Assembly: GCA_026004795.1 (NCBI GenBank)
Contig: BPJV01000004.1
Span: 62,001-126,000, forward strand
Direction: 5' to 3'
DNA: 64,000 nucleotides
Source: Pirellulaceae bacterium
GTDB taxonomy: Bacteria; Planctomycetota; Planctomycetia; Pirellulales; Pirellulaceae
A program made the position numbers and the translations under genes. Shown piece after piece: positions 22,195-30,242 of this stretch. The notes below the pieces were generated by a model that had not been told where the DNA came from, made no database searches, and was given only the letters and a program-made list of their open reading frames with translations. Position 1 is the stretch's first letter. Each line of letters opens with the position of its first letter.

Positions 22195-23277
22195 ATGTTG
22201 CTATCAGTGGGCAGCAGCAGATGTCCACACGACAGTTATCGCTGCCTTGGAGAGCGTGTTTTGGAGAAGATTCTACTAACCGAGCGGAACTCTGTCGAAG
22301 CCACTTTGGCGGCGAAATCGCGATGGCAGCACAGTCTGCGGACCGCCGTTCGCAGTGGGATCGAGCTGTGTCGACGGCTTGATTTGCCTCCGGAAGCTGT
22401 GAGTCCGTCGGCCGAGAAGGACTTTCCGGTTTTCGTCCCGGAGGAGTACTTGCAGAGGATACGGCCGGGAGATTTGACGGATCCGTTATTGCGGCAGGTA
22501 CTACCTGCCCCCGACGAAACGCTACCTGGCGGCCAGCTCGATCCTGTGGGAGACCTGCAGGTCCAACGGACCGCCGGCATGTTGCAGAAGTACGCCGGGA
22601 GGGCGCTCGTGATCACTACCGGCGCGTGTGCGATTCACTGCCGCTACTGTTTTCGACGTCACTTCCCTTACAGTCAGGTCGCGGTTGGTCCCGCCACGTG
22701 GGCACACTGGATGGACCAACTGCAGGCCGATCCTTCGATCGACGAGGTGATCCTCAGCGGTGGGGATCCGTTGTCACTGGTCGATGGCCAGTTGCAGCGG
22801 CTGTTAGCAGCGATCGACGCGGTACCCACTGTCCGACGCATTCGTATCCACACGCGTTTTCCGGTCGTCATTCCCTCCCGGGTCACCGAGGAGTTGATCG
22901 AGCTGTTGAGGGCTAGTCGAGCTGCCGTTTACTGCGTATTGCATGTCAACCATGGGCAGGAAATCGATGATGCAGTTCGTGCAGCGATCGTCGGTATACG
23001 CCGCAGTGGAGCCGTATTGCTTAACCAGTCGGTATTGTTACGGGGGGTCAATGATGATGTCGAGGTGCTCGCCAGCCTGAACCGGGAGCTGGTCGACATG
23101 GGGGTACTTCCTTACTACCTCCACCAACTGGATCCGGTTCGTGGAGCGCTTCATTTCGAAGTCGGCGACGACCGTGCCCGTGAGATTTGGAACGAGTTGG
23201 TACGCCAACTGCCCGGTTACGCCGTGCCGCGGTTGGTGCGAGAGGTCCCGGGGGAGCCGAGCAAAACGCCGCTGTGA
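22195..23277 (+). CDS. epmB: EF-P (R)-beta-lysylation radical SAM enzyme (lysine 2,3-aminomutase family)
   Basis: EpmB isomerises alpha-lysine to (R)-beta-lysine, which EpmA then attaches to EF-P. The radical SAM motif CAIHCRYCFRRHFPY has Cys145, Cys149 and Cys152. ILSGGDPLSL, RIHTRFPVVIPSR, LLNQSVLLRGVND and GVLPYYLHQLDPVRGALHF follow in the order seen in EpmB and KamA. The ending PGEPSKTPL is typical of EpmB and lacks the C-terminal extension of catabolic KamA. ATG 22195 gives 360 residues; a later GTG near 22258 is possible. No epmA-like gene lies in the window. Confidence 0.88.
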   Translation: MLLSVGSSRCPHDSYRCLGERVLEKILLTERNSVEATLAAKSRWQHSLRTAVRSGIELCRRLDLPPEAVSPSAEKDFPVFVPEEYLQRIRPGDLTDPLLRQVLPAPDETLPGGQLDPVGDLQVQRTAGMLQKYAGRALVITTGACAIHCRYCFRRHFPYSQVAVGPATWAHWMDQLQADPSIDEVILSGGDPLSLVDGQLQRLLAAIDAVPTVRRIRIHTRFPVVIPSRVTEELIELLRASRAAVYCVLHVNHGQEIDDAVRAAIVGIRRSGAVLLNQSVLLRGVNDDVEVLASLNRELVDMGVLPYYLHQLDPVRGALHFEVGDDRAREIWNELVRQLPGYAVPRLVREVPGEPSKTPL

Positions 23278-23304
23278 TGGGGGCACGGGTGGTGGTAATC
23301 CCGT

Positions 23305-23428
23305 CGTTCACGGCTTACACAACGGGTTGCGATTGCGGGAGGGCGAGGCTCCGGCGGAGCCGCGCAGGACAAGTGGGCTGCGGAACCGGCTCGGGAGCAG
23401 CCTCGCCCATTCGACCGTGCCGTGAACG
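23305..23428. repeat. Structured intergenic repeat, copy B
   Basis: This second copy of the ~120-base element has a perfect 10-base terminal inverted repeat, CGTTCACGGC (23305-23314) and GCCGTGAACG (23419-23428). Inside lie a second perfect pair, GGGCGAGGCT (23341-23350) and AGCCTCGCCC (23399-23408), and a perfect GGCTCCGGCGGAGCC hairpin. It fills the gap between epmB and the BBP7 gene terminator. The two copies differ from each other at several stem positions. Confidence 0.8.
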
Positions 23429-23460
23429 GTTTCGTAAAACTTGCGGCCCCTGAAACGACG

Positions 23461-23488
23461 ACGAGCCACCGAGGATTCGGTGGCTCGT
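23461..23488 (-). terminator. Terminator hairpin of the BBP7 gene
   Basis: ACGAGCCACCGA (23461-23472) and TCGGTGGCTCGT (23477-23488) form a perfect 12-base stem with a four-base loop, about 57 bases after the minus-strand stop. The T-tract on that side is only moderate (CGTCGTCGTTTC), so rho-independent function is likely but not certain. It could also stop transcription from epmB on the other strand. Confidence 0.6.
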
Positions 23489-23545
23489 GTGGTTGAAACC
23501 GAGATTAACCTGGCGCGATACTTCTACGTTATGCCGGTTGCTGAA

Positions 23546-25042
23546 TTACCACAACCACTCAGCACCGATCGACCAACCGTTGTAGGCGACTTCTCCATCG
23601 GCATCGATGAAGGGAGCACGGTTGGCAGTGAAGGCTCCGCCACCGATCGCGTTGCTCAGGTCGCGGGTGTTGAAGTTCTCCGGTGCCAGTGCCACATTGT
23701 CCAGGTAGAACAGGTTGTAAGAGGCTTTCACCGACCAGGAGTAGGTCAAGCGGTAGACGACGGAGGCGACGAACTCGGCGGCGTAAGCCGTTTGTCCATC
23801 CTGCATGAACTCCTGGGCGCTTCCGCCAGGGATCGAATTGGACATGACGTGGGCTTGCACTTCATGATGATTGCCGTAAATCCCTGCCTTGCTCTCGGCG
23901 CCGACGTACATTCCGGGCATGACGGCCACCCACAGATCGCCACCGACCTGGAAACCGACCAGCTGGTTTCGCGTGATCGTATCCATGTCGAAGAAGCGCA
24001 ATTGGTTGAAGGTGAACGTGTTGTTGTTGCTACCAACGGCACTGAAGGTCAGGCGTTCGTCCAGGTCGATGTAACGGAGGCCACCAAGGAAGGAGCCCTG
24101 CAACCAGGGACGGAGGCCAACCCAGTGACGACGGAAGTTGATCTCGCCGTTGTGCAGCTCACTGTTGTAGTTCAGCGTGTGGATGAAACTGCGATCGGTA
24201 TCGTCGAAGCCGCCTGGCGGGTTGGTGCCGAAATCGCTGAACACCGAATACAGGGTAGGATTCCCCGAGGAGATCGTATTGGCCGAAGCCGTGGCGTCCC
24301 AGTCGTTGAGGCCAAAGTACCGGAACTCCAGATGGGAACCGACACCTGTTTGCAAGTTGGCGATCAGTTCCAGGCCATAGCGAATCTTGTCCATATCCAA
24401 GTCGGTGATGCTGAGGACAGGAATGCCTCCCGGATCTTGGCCGTTCTTGCTGACGATCGTTTGCCGCACAAACTGCCCGGTGACCAAGTCCTGTTGGTTG
24501 CTAGAAAAGCCGCCGAAGTCGCTGGTGCGAGCCAAACCGATGGTGCCGCCGTAGACGTCGAACCATCGTTGTTGCCCGCTTCCGCCTTCGGCATACGGCG
24601 CCAACAGCCCCAGCACTCCGTGCAAGCGGCCACCAAATAGGTAATGGCAATCGCCGCCGCACAGCGGGCATCCTGCACCACCGCAGTATCCGCAGTAACC
24701 GGCAGGACCGCTTATGCCGAGTCGGCCCAGCAGACCTCCCTGCAACAGGCCGGCACCGCCGACACCACAACCCCCGGAGCATTGCCCCCCGCATGCTCCG
24801 GCACAGGATCCCCCGCTGCAACCACTTGGCAGGTCGCACTGGGCGCTCGCATAAACCACTCCTCCCGGCGCCGGGCCAGGCATCGCGTAGCTCGTCCCCG
24901 CAACCGGCCCGGCCGGCTGCTGCGCGTAGCCACCAGCATAAGTCGTTTGTCCGTTGACGTTCTTCGATGTGAACCCTTGCGCGCTCATTAAGAGAGCAAG
25001 CCCCATCGTGAGCCAGTGCAATCGACCACTGAGCATTCTCAT
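23546..25042 (-). CDS. BBP7-like outer-membrane beta-barrel protein with Cys/Gly-rich N-terminus
   Basis: The protein has a signal peptide (SGRLHWLTMGLALLMSAQGF). A segment unusually rich in Gly and Cys follows, with about eleven Cys in roughly 75 residues (for example CSGGSCAGACGGQC and CGYCGGAGCPLCGGDC). The remainder looks like beta-barrel strands: alternating aromatic residues, GSHLEFRYFGLNDWD, WLQGSFLGGLRYIDLDE and a C-terminal GWSIGAEWLW ending in Trp. This layout matches the planctomycete BBP7 family, outer-membrane proteins of unknown role. ATG 25042 follows GGAGAG by six bases; the open frame extends to 25114. Confidence 0.8.
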   Translation of the reverse strand: MRMLSGRLHWLTMGLALLMSAQGFTSKNVNGQTTYAGGYAQQPAGPVAGTSYAMPGPAPGGVVYASAQCDLPSGCSGGSCAGACGGQCSGGCGVGGAGLLQGGLLGRLGISGPAGYCGYCGGAGCPLCGGDCHYLFGGRLHGVLGLLAPYAEGGSGQQRWFDVYGGTIGLARTSDFGGFSSNQQDLVTGQFVRQTIVSKNGQDPGGIPVLSITDLDMDKIRYGLELIANLQTGVGSHLEFRYFGLNDWDATASANTISSGNPTLYSVFSDFGTNPPGGFDDTDRSFIHTLNYNSELHNGEINFRRHWVGLRPWLQGSFLGGLRYIDLDERLTFSAVGSNNNTFTFNQLRFFDMDTITRNQLVGFQVGGDLWVAVMPGMYVGAESKAGIYGNHHEVQAHVMSNSIPGGSAQEFMQDGQTAYAAEFVASVVYRLTYSWSVKASYNLFYLDNVALAPENFNTRDLSNAIGGGAFTANRAPFIDADGEVAYNGWSIGAEWLW

Positions 25043-25632
25043 TGATTTCTCTCCAGCGGCACTTCGTCCGTTCGGCAGTCCATACGCACCCAAGCGGTCA
25101 TACCGCGAGTACATAACGTAGATTCGCTAAGTCCCGAAAACTCGGTACAGACGTGCTTATCGGCACAAACCGGCTGAAAAGTTTGCCGGAACCCGAATAA
25201 TCGGCATGAACTGCAGGACTACCACCCACGCATCCGAGAGAATGCGAAAGATGGAGAAAAGCGGCGGGCTTTGGTGGCACGGAGGATGGCCGCAGCATGA
25301 CGATCGTGCTACGGCACCGATCCGCGGCGTGCCCCTCCATGGAGGACGCCGTGAGCAGCGTCTACTCCTCGGACGATGGCCCGCCCAGGTGGACCGGAGG
25401 ATGAAGCCGAGGTCGAGACTTTGGGGGTAGGCATCGTCGCACTCGTGCCTATCGGCATGCCGCCGCGCGGGGGAGTAGGCAGCGGATCGTTCGCGGGGGC
25501 CGATGACAAGTGGCCACGACTTGGAAGACCAAGCTCCCTGGACTAACCTCTTCTCCGGTGAGCAGACAAAACAGTCCGGCCAGAGGTGGCCCCATCCTCC
25601 GTATTCTTGTTCTTGGCGAGAGGAGAGCAACG
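25043..25632. other. Divergent intergenic region between the BBP7 gene and aroB
   Basis: About 590 bases hold only short overlapping open frames with no family signature. AGGAGAG at 25621-25627 is the likely ribosome-binding site of aroB. Promoters of both genes should lie here, but no clear pair of boxes was found. Confidence 0.4.
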
Positions 25633-26783
25633 GTGAACGGCAAAACAGAGTCTAGTACGAGCGATAGTTCGAGGCACCAACTTCGTGTGGTAGAGGTCGA
25701 ACTGGCCGAACGCAGCTACCCGATTGTGATCGGCACTGGCGTTTTGGAGCAATTGACCGAGTGGGTGGGGCCACGTTTTGGTGCGTGCCGTCACGGAGTG
25801 ATTGTCTACGATACCCACACCGCGCACATCGCATCGCGGGTGGAACAGGAATTACGTGGTGCTGGTTGGCGCATTACGCCGCTAGGTGTGCCCGCCGGTG
25901 AGGCCACCAAGTCGGTGGTGCACGCCGAGCGATTGTGGCAGGAAATGCTCGACGCCCGTACCGATCGCGGCTCGACAGTGATCGCCGTCGGTGGTGGCGT
26001 GGTGGGCGACCTGGCCGGGTTCGTGGCGGCAACGTTCGCCCGCGGCCTTCCGTTGCTTCAGATTCCCACCACGCTGCTCAGCCAGGTGGACTCGAGCGTT
26101 GGTGGTAAGACGGGCATCAACCTGCCGGGGGGCAAAGAACATTGTCGGCGCCTTTTGGCAGCCGAATCTAGTGATCATCGACCTGGAGACGCTCCATACG
26201 CTACCCCAACGAGAATTCCGCTCAGGATTGGCGGAGGTGGTCAAGTATGGGGTGATCCTATTGCCGGAATTGTTCGAGTATCTTGAACAACACGCAGAGG
26301 CCATTGGGGCCCAGGATCCGCGTGCGCTGGGGCATGTGGTGGAGCAGAGCTGTCGCGCGGAAAGCGATGGTCGTGGGCGCCGATGAACGCGAAGTCTCCG
26401 GCCACCGCGCGATCTTGAACTACGGTCATACGTTTGGCCACGCCATCGAGACGTTGACCGGATACGGCCATTACTTGCACGGGGAAGCTGTCGCCATTGG
26501 CATGCAGATGGCTGCCGAGTTGGCCAAGTTAATGGGACGGGTGGATGATCGTTTTGTACAGCGACAACGGGAGTTGCTGCAGCGTTTCGGGCTGCCCGTT
26601 TGCCTGACCGACGTCGCACCAGCCGCCATGTGGGAGGTCATGCAGCGTGATAAGAAAGTCGCCCATGGTAAATTGCGATTTATTCTGCCCAGTCGCATGG
26701 GACACGTCGAATTAGTCGAGGGCGTGCCCCAAGAGTTGGTGTTTGCCGCCATCGAGCGGTGTCATGCTCACAAAACTGATTGA
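25633..26783 (+). pseudogene. aroB: 3-Dehydroquinate synthase with two +1 frameshifts
   Basis: AroB converts DAHP to 3-dehydroquinate in the shikimate pathway. All expected blocks are present but lie in three frames. The first has [40 protein letters not shown]. The second has [23 protein letters not shown] and [13 protein letters not shown]. The third has [29 protein letters not shown] and HGEAVAIGM, which supplies metal-binding His residues. Breaks are single extra bases: one A in GGCAAAGAAC near 26135-26141 and one G in GCGCGGAAAGC near 26357-26363. Removing both gives a normal ~382-residue protein. GTG 25633 follows AGGAGAG. Either sequencing errors at short homopolymers or a recent pseudogene. 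Confidence 0.85.
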
Positions 26784-26924
26784 TGCGTCGGGGAAGTGGG
26801 AGAAGGAGAGACGTGTGGAAGCGGCGCAGGACCAGGCGAGGCGGACAGGGGCACGCATCCAGGCTCGCCCGGGCCGGCGAGCAGGTCGTCTTTCGGGCAT
26901 CGTCTTTACAAGGAGTTGTTCACA

Positions 26925-27665
26925 ATGACGGATTGGGACCGCCTGCGTCAGCGGGTGTTGACGTCGCAAGAGGTGCGCTTGGTCGACCGGATCGCGATCG
27001 AGTTCTACCACATGCACTCGCTGGTTTTGATGGAAAATGCCGCAAGTGGATGTGCTGCTTGGTTGCGTGACGAGTTCGTGGATCCGCAGCGCGCGGTGGT
27101 TCTGTGCGGGCGCGGGAACAACGGTGGTGATGGGTTGGTCATCGCGCGGCATCTGCGAGTTGCTGGCTGGGAGTGCGACGCCATAGTCCACGGCAACTTG
27201 GACGGGCTGAGGCCCGATGCGCAAGCAAATGCGCGAATTTTTATGGTAGATGCTCCCGATCGAGTGCACTTTGTCGAACAGCCGGACGAGGGGACGCGAC
27301 AACTGCTCGAACGGGCCGATGTCATCATCGATGCCATGTTGGGGACGGGGGCTACCGGGAACCCCAAACCACCGCTGGATACATGGATCGACTGGGCGAA
27401 CCGCTCGCGTGGAAGACGAATCGCCATTGATATTCCCACCGGGATCGATGCCGATTCTGGTCAACGATATGCCCCAGCATTTCAAGCGGAGAAGACCCTC
27501 ACCTTCGTGGCACAGAAGCCCGCGATGGTCGCGCCGGGCGCGGAGAGCCTTTTCGGTGCCATCGCGGTGATGCCGATTGGTTTGCCGCAACGGTTGATTG
27601 CGGAGTTGGTGGTCCAGTCGCCGGAAGAACTGATCACCGCTTACAGGTCGAAGAACTCGTCATAA
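26925..27665 (+). CDS. nnrE: NAD(P)H-hydrate epimerase
   Basis: NnrE (YjeF_N domain) epimerises damaged, hydrated NAD(P)H so that a dehydratase can repair it. The signature GRGNNGGDGLVIARHL, with its nucleotide-binding loop, is present. ADVIIDAMLGTGATG follows (catalytic Asp region), then IAIDIPTGIDADSG. The length (246 residues) covers only the epimerase domain; the partner dehydratase (NnrD) is not fused and not in the window. ATG 26925 follows AAGGAG by about eight bases, and the frame upstream to 26796 is ignored. The 3' end overlaps the convergent AroE-like gene by 25 bases. Confidence 0.88.
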   Translation: MTDWDRLRQRVLTSQEVRLVDRIAIEFYHMHSLVLMENAASGCAAWLRDEFVDPQRAVVLCGRGNNGGDGLVIARHLRVAGWECDAIVHGNLDGLRPDAQANARIFMVDAPDRVHFVEQPDEGTRQLLERADVIIDAMLGTGATGNPKPPLDTWIDWANRSRGRRIAIDIPTGIDADSGQRYAPAFQAEKTLTFVAQKPAMVAPGAESLFGAIAVMPIGLPQRLIAELVVQSPEELITAYRSKNSS

Positions 27666-28570
27666 GCATCTCGCAGCAATTCCGTGTTGGGGACGATGCC
27701 GGTCCAACGCTCGAAGTCATACGCTTCGCATGCCACGGCGAGATCACGCCGGGTAAGAATCTCAGCAGACCAAGGCGCGGGTAGGGTCGACAGGGGGAAA
27801 GCAAGGACGCCTTCCAAAGTGATAAAACGCCGGGGCGGATCTTGCTCTGACGAAGCGGTGATATCACGTGGCGCATCACGTAGCGATGGCTCCACGCCTG
27901 AAGGACGGCTCTCCAGAGCATCGAGGAACATGTTCCACGTCCCTTCGTACATGGCGATCGGCTCATCGGAAACGACAACAAGATCCTCCCTCGGTGCGTT
28001 TTCATCGCGCAGATGGTGCTTCACCCTGTCGATGGCGTCGTTGATGGATATCGCGGTCAGGCCGCGTTCGGGGATGCTCGGTGGCCCTTCCCCCACTTTT
28101 TTCGACTCGGAATACGACCAAACCACCTGTTTCTGCTGTTGGCACAGGATCTCCAGAACGCTGAGCACCAAGTCCGATTGGCCGTGCAACCAGAACAGCG
28201 CCCGCTGCAAGTCGTCCAGGTAGTTGCGCAGCAGTTGGAGCATCCCGAAACCAGCGTGATGCCATGCTATCCATTGACCATTTTCGGGAGCAGCCGATGT
28301 GAAACCGCTGCGCAGGTAGGGCGTCTGGGGCGCGGGGGGAAACAACTGGCTGCTGCTCTCAACATAGGGGGGATAGAGACGAAGGGCCGCAAAATGCATG
28401 GCGCGGCACCCGGCGATCGCCGCCTGCAGGTCCTCGCTGGCAACTTCGACGCTGATCGCTGTCCAATCGAGTCCGTGGACAGCGAACAGACGCTGCATGA
28501 GGAACTGAGTGGGATATCCCGCTACCGATTGACCGATGCAACAAAGCACCCGTTGCGTTGCTGCTTCCAT
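27641..28570 (-). CDS. Shikimate dehydrogenase-like protein lacking catalytic residues
   Basis: The fold of AroE can be followed along the protein, but the functional residues are replaced. The N-domain is VLCCIGQSVAGYPTQF with HGLDWTAISVEVASEDLQAA. The place of the catalytic VTIPHK reads LRLYPPY. The usual NTD motif before a helix reads AWHHAGFGMLQLL. The NADP-binding GxGG loop in RALFWLHGQSDLVLSVLEIL is absent. The C-terminus AYDFERWTGIVPNTELLRDAY resembles the AroE end. A catalytically dead relative is therefore inferred. It lies near aroB. The start is uncertain: the frame opens at 28756, with ATG at 28666 and 28570; I chose the last because homology begins just after it. Confidence 0.55.
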   Translation of the reverse strand: MEAATQRVLCCIGQSVAGYPTQFLMQRLFAVHGLDWTAISVEVASEDLQAAIAGCRAMHFAALRLYPPYVESSSQLFPPAPQTPYLRSGFTSAAPENGQWIAWHHAGFGMLQLLRNYLDDLQRALFWLHGQSDLVLSVLEILCQQQKQVVWSYSESKKVGEGPPSIPERGLTAISINDAIDRVKHHLRDENAPREDLVVVSDEPIAMYEGTWNMFLDALESRPSGVEPSLRDAPRDITASSEQDPPRRFITLEGVLAFPLSTLPAPWSAEILTRRDLAVACEAYDFERWTGIVPNTELLRDAYDEFFDL

Positions 28571-29068
28571 GTGTCGTGCTTCGTCGAGAGAATGCTGTTC
28601 GTGGTTCCCGGCCACTGCGAGTGGATATCGCCGTGGCAACAAGGCCGACGAGCGTGCGCAGGGCATTTCACTCAGATTAGCATGCCGTCCACGCCTCTGC
28701 CTAGCACCTGCTTTCTCGGGCATCGGCTCCGTCATCCAGGAAAGGTAGGTCGACATGCGTTCCGCAAGTGACTATCGCAGGTGGCGGTGCCGATCTCGTA
28801 CCAGGGGACGAGAAGTCGTTCACCCTATGGGGAGAATGTGCCGGTAATGACGATGAAAACGCGCTTCGCTCTACTTCACGCCCATTTACAGGCAGCACTT
28901 GGGTGGATTGGCCGTGACAAGAATTAGGCTGGTTTATGGGGCGGTGCCCAAAATTACGTCGCCCCATCGGTGGCGGTTGCGGACCTGTCGATCCTTGCCT
29001 GCCGATTGCTACCGACGTTGTTCCCTCACGAAACCAGTGCGCACCGATCGGCTTTGAAAAGATCGTCC
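28571..29068. other. Divergent intergenic region
   Basis: If the AroE-like gene starts at 28570, about 500 bases lie between it and the next plus-strand gene. The frame upstream of 28570 stays open to 28756 but reads as Arg/Pro-rich sequence without homology. Nothing else was identified. Confidence 0.35.
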
Positions 29069-29962
29069 ATGGAATCCGATATCGAACTCCCGGATGTTGA
29101 CGTGGCATGGGGAGAGGGAGGTGGTTCCGCCAAAAACTCCTTAGTGGTTGGTGAATGGCTGCTGCCGTTAGCGACAATCGGTTGGTTGCTCTTGTTGGGC
29201 ATGGCCTGCACGTGTGGCCAAGCTGGACCTCGGTGGTGGGTAGCGGGAGCGGTGGGGGCCGCCTGGGGAAGTTGTTTCGTTGCGGCCACCATTCTGGCGC
29301 GAAGTGCCGCCACGGGCCGAGGGTTCTTGGCCGCCGGGGCAAATACCGTCCTGACGATCGTGTGGCTGGAAGGTAGTACGGATGTCGACCGTGCGACCGC
29401 GATCTTCTGCACATCGATATTCCTAGCAGTGGGCTGGGGCGTCGGACGCTGCAGGGCGTTTGCTTCTCGGTCGGACGTCGCTGCGCGTCCAGGGGGGCAA
29501 TTCCGCTGGACATTGGCAGATTTGGCAGTGACGACTACGTTGGTCGCCATGACGATGGTGTCGGTTCGCCTCCACGCCGAATCGCCAGATTATCAGGCAG
29601 GATGGGCCGCGGCGTGGCGGAACGGAGCCAATGGTTGGGGGCCGCTGCATGTGTGGGTCGCGCTGGTGGCCACCATGGCAGGTGCCATTTCTTGTTGGGC
29701 CGCATATCGCATCGTCTGGGAAGACCGCTGGAGCACGTCCAGAGGAATGATGCTTGTGTTCAGTATGCTCGGCGTCTTGGGCCTGCTGGTCGTTACCGGG
29801 CTGTTCCGTCCTCTGGGGACTCCCTTCTGGCGATGGTGTTTGGCTGGTCCCGGTCAGTGCCTTGCCGCACAAACCTCTCTCGTGCTGATCGGATGTGGTC
29901 TCGATCGGCTGCGAGAGTGCCTAAGGCGTTCTCCGTCGGCCGAGCGGTGCTTGCTGTCGTGA
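29069..29962 (+). CDS. Multi-pass membrane protein, function unknown
   Basis: This protein of about 297 residues has around seven hydrophobic segments, for example WLLPLATIGWLLLLGMACTC, LHVWVALVATMAGAISCWAAY and MMLVFSMLGVLGLLVVTGLF. A short acidic N-terminus (MESDIELPDVDVAW) precedes them. ATG 29069 is preferred over the upstream frame that opens at 28970. No motif of a transporter or enzyme was recognised. Confidence 0.55.
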   Translation: MESDIELPDVDVAWGEGGGSAKNSLVVGEWLLPLATIGWLLLLGMACTCGQAGPRWWVAGAVGAAWGSCFVAATILARSAATGRGFLAAGANTVLTIVWLEGSTDVDRATAIFCTSIFLAVGWGVGRCRAFASRSDVAARPGGQFRWTLADLAVTTTLVAMTMVSVRLHAESPDYQAGWAAAWRNGANGWGPLHVWVALVATMAGAISCWAAYRIVWEDRWSTSRGMMLVFSMLGVLGLLVVTGLFRPLGTPFWRWCLAGPGQCLAAQTSLVLIGCGLDRLRECLRRSPSAERCLLS

Positions 29963-30242
29963 CGTTCGTTGGCCTCCTTCCCTGCGCGGAGGGTGATTTT
30001 GGGCGATGCCGCGGCGCACGGTCGCTGGGATGCATCGAAGCCGGGTAAGGTGACGCGCAGGCCAGAGCTCCCCTCGTCGGGGCCGAGACTCAGTAGCAAT
30101 CGGTTGTCTTTCGCGGACACGGCACCTCACTACCCCAGAGATCCATTCCCAGAGAGAGAGGGAGAGGAGGTGTGGGCAGTCCTGACGCCACCTTGCGGTT
30201 CTGGTCGAGTTCGGCAGTCTCTGGCGGAAGAGGCAAGGCGGG

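Noticed and set aside
23441-24640. 399-codon plus-strand open frame
   Set aside because: It is antisense to the BBP7 gene, has no family pattern, and the opposite frame has a signal peptide, barrel-like strands and a terminator.
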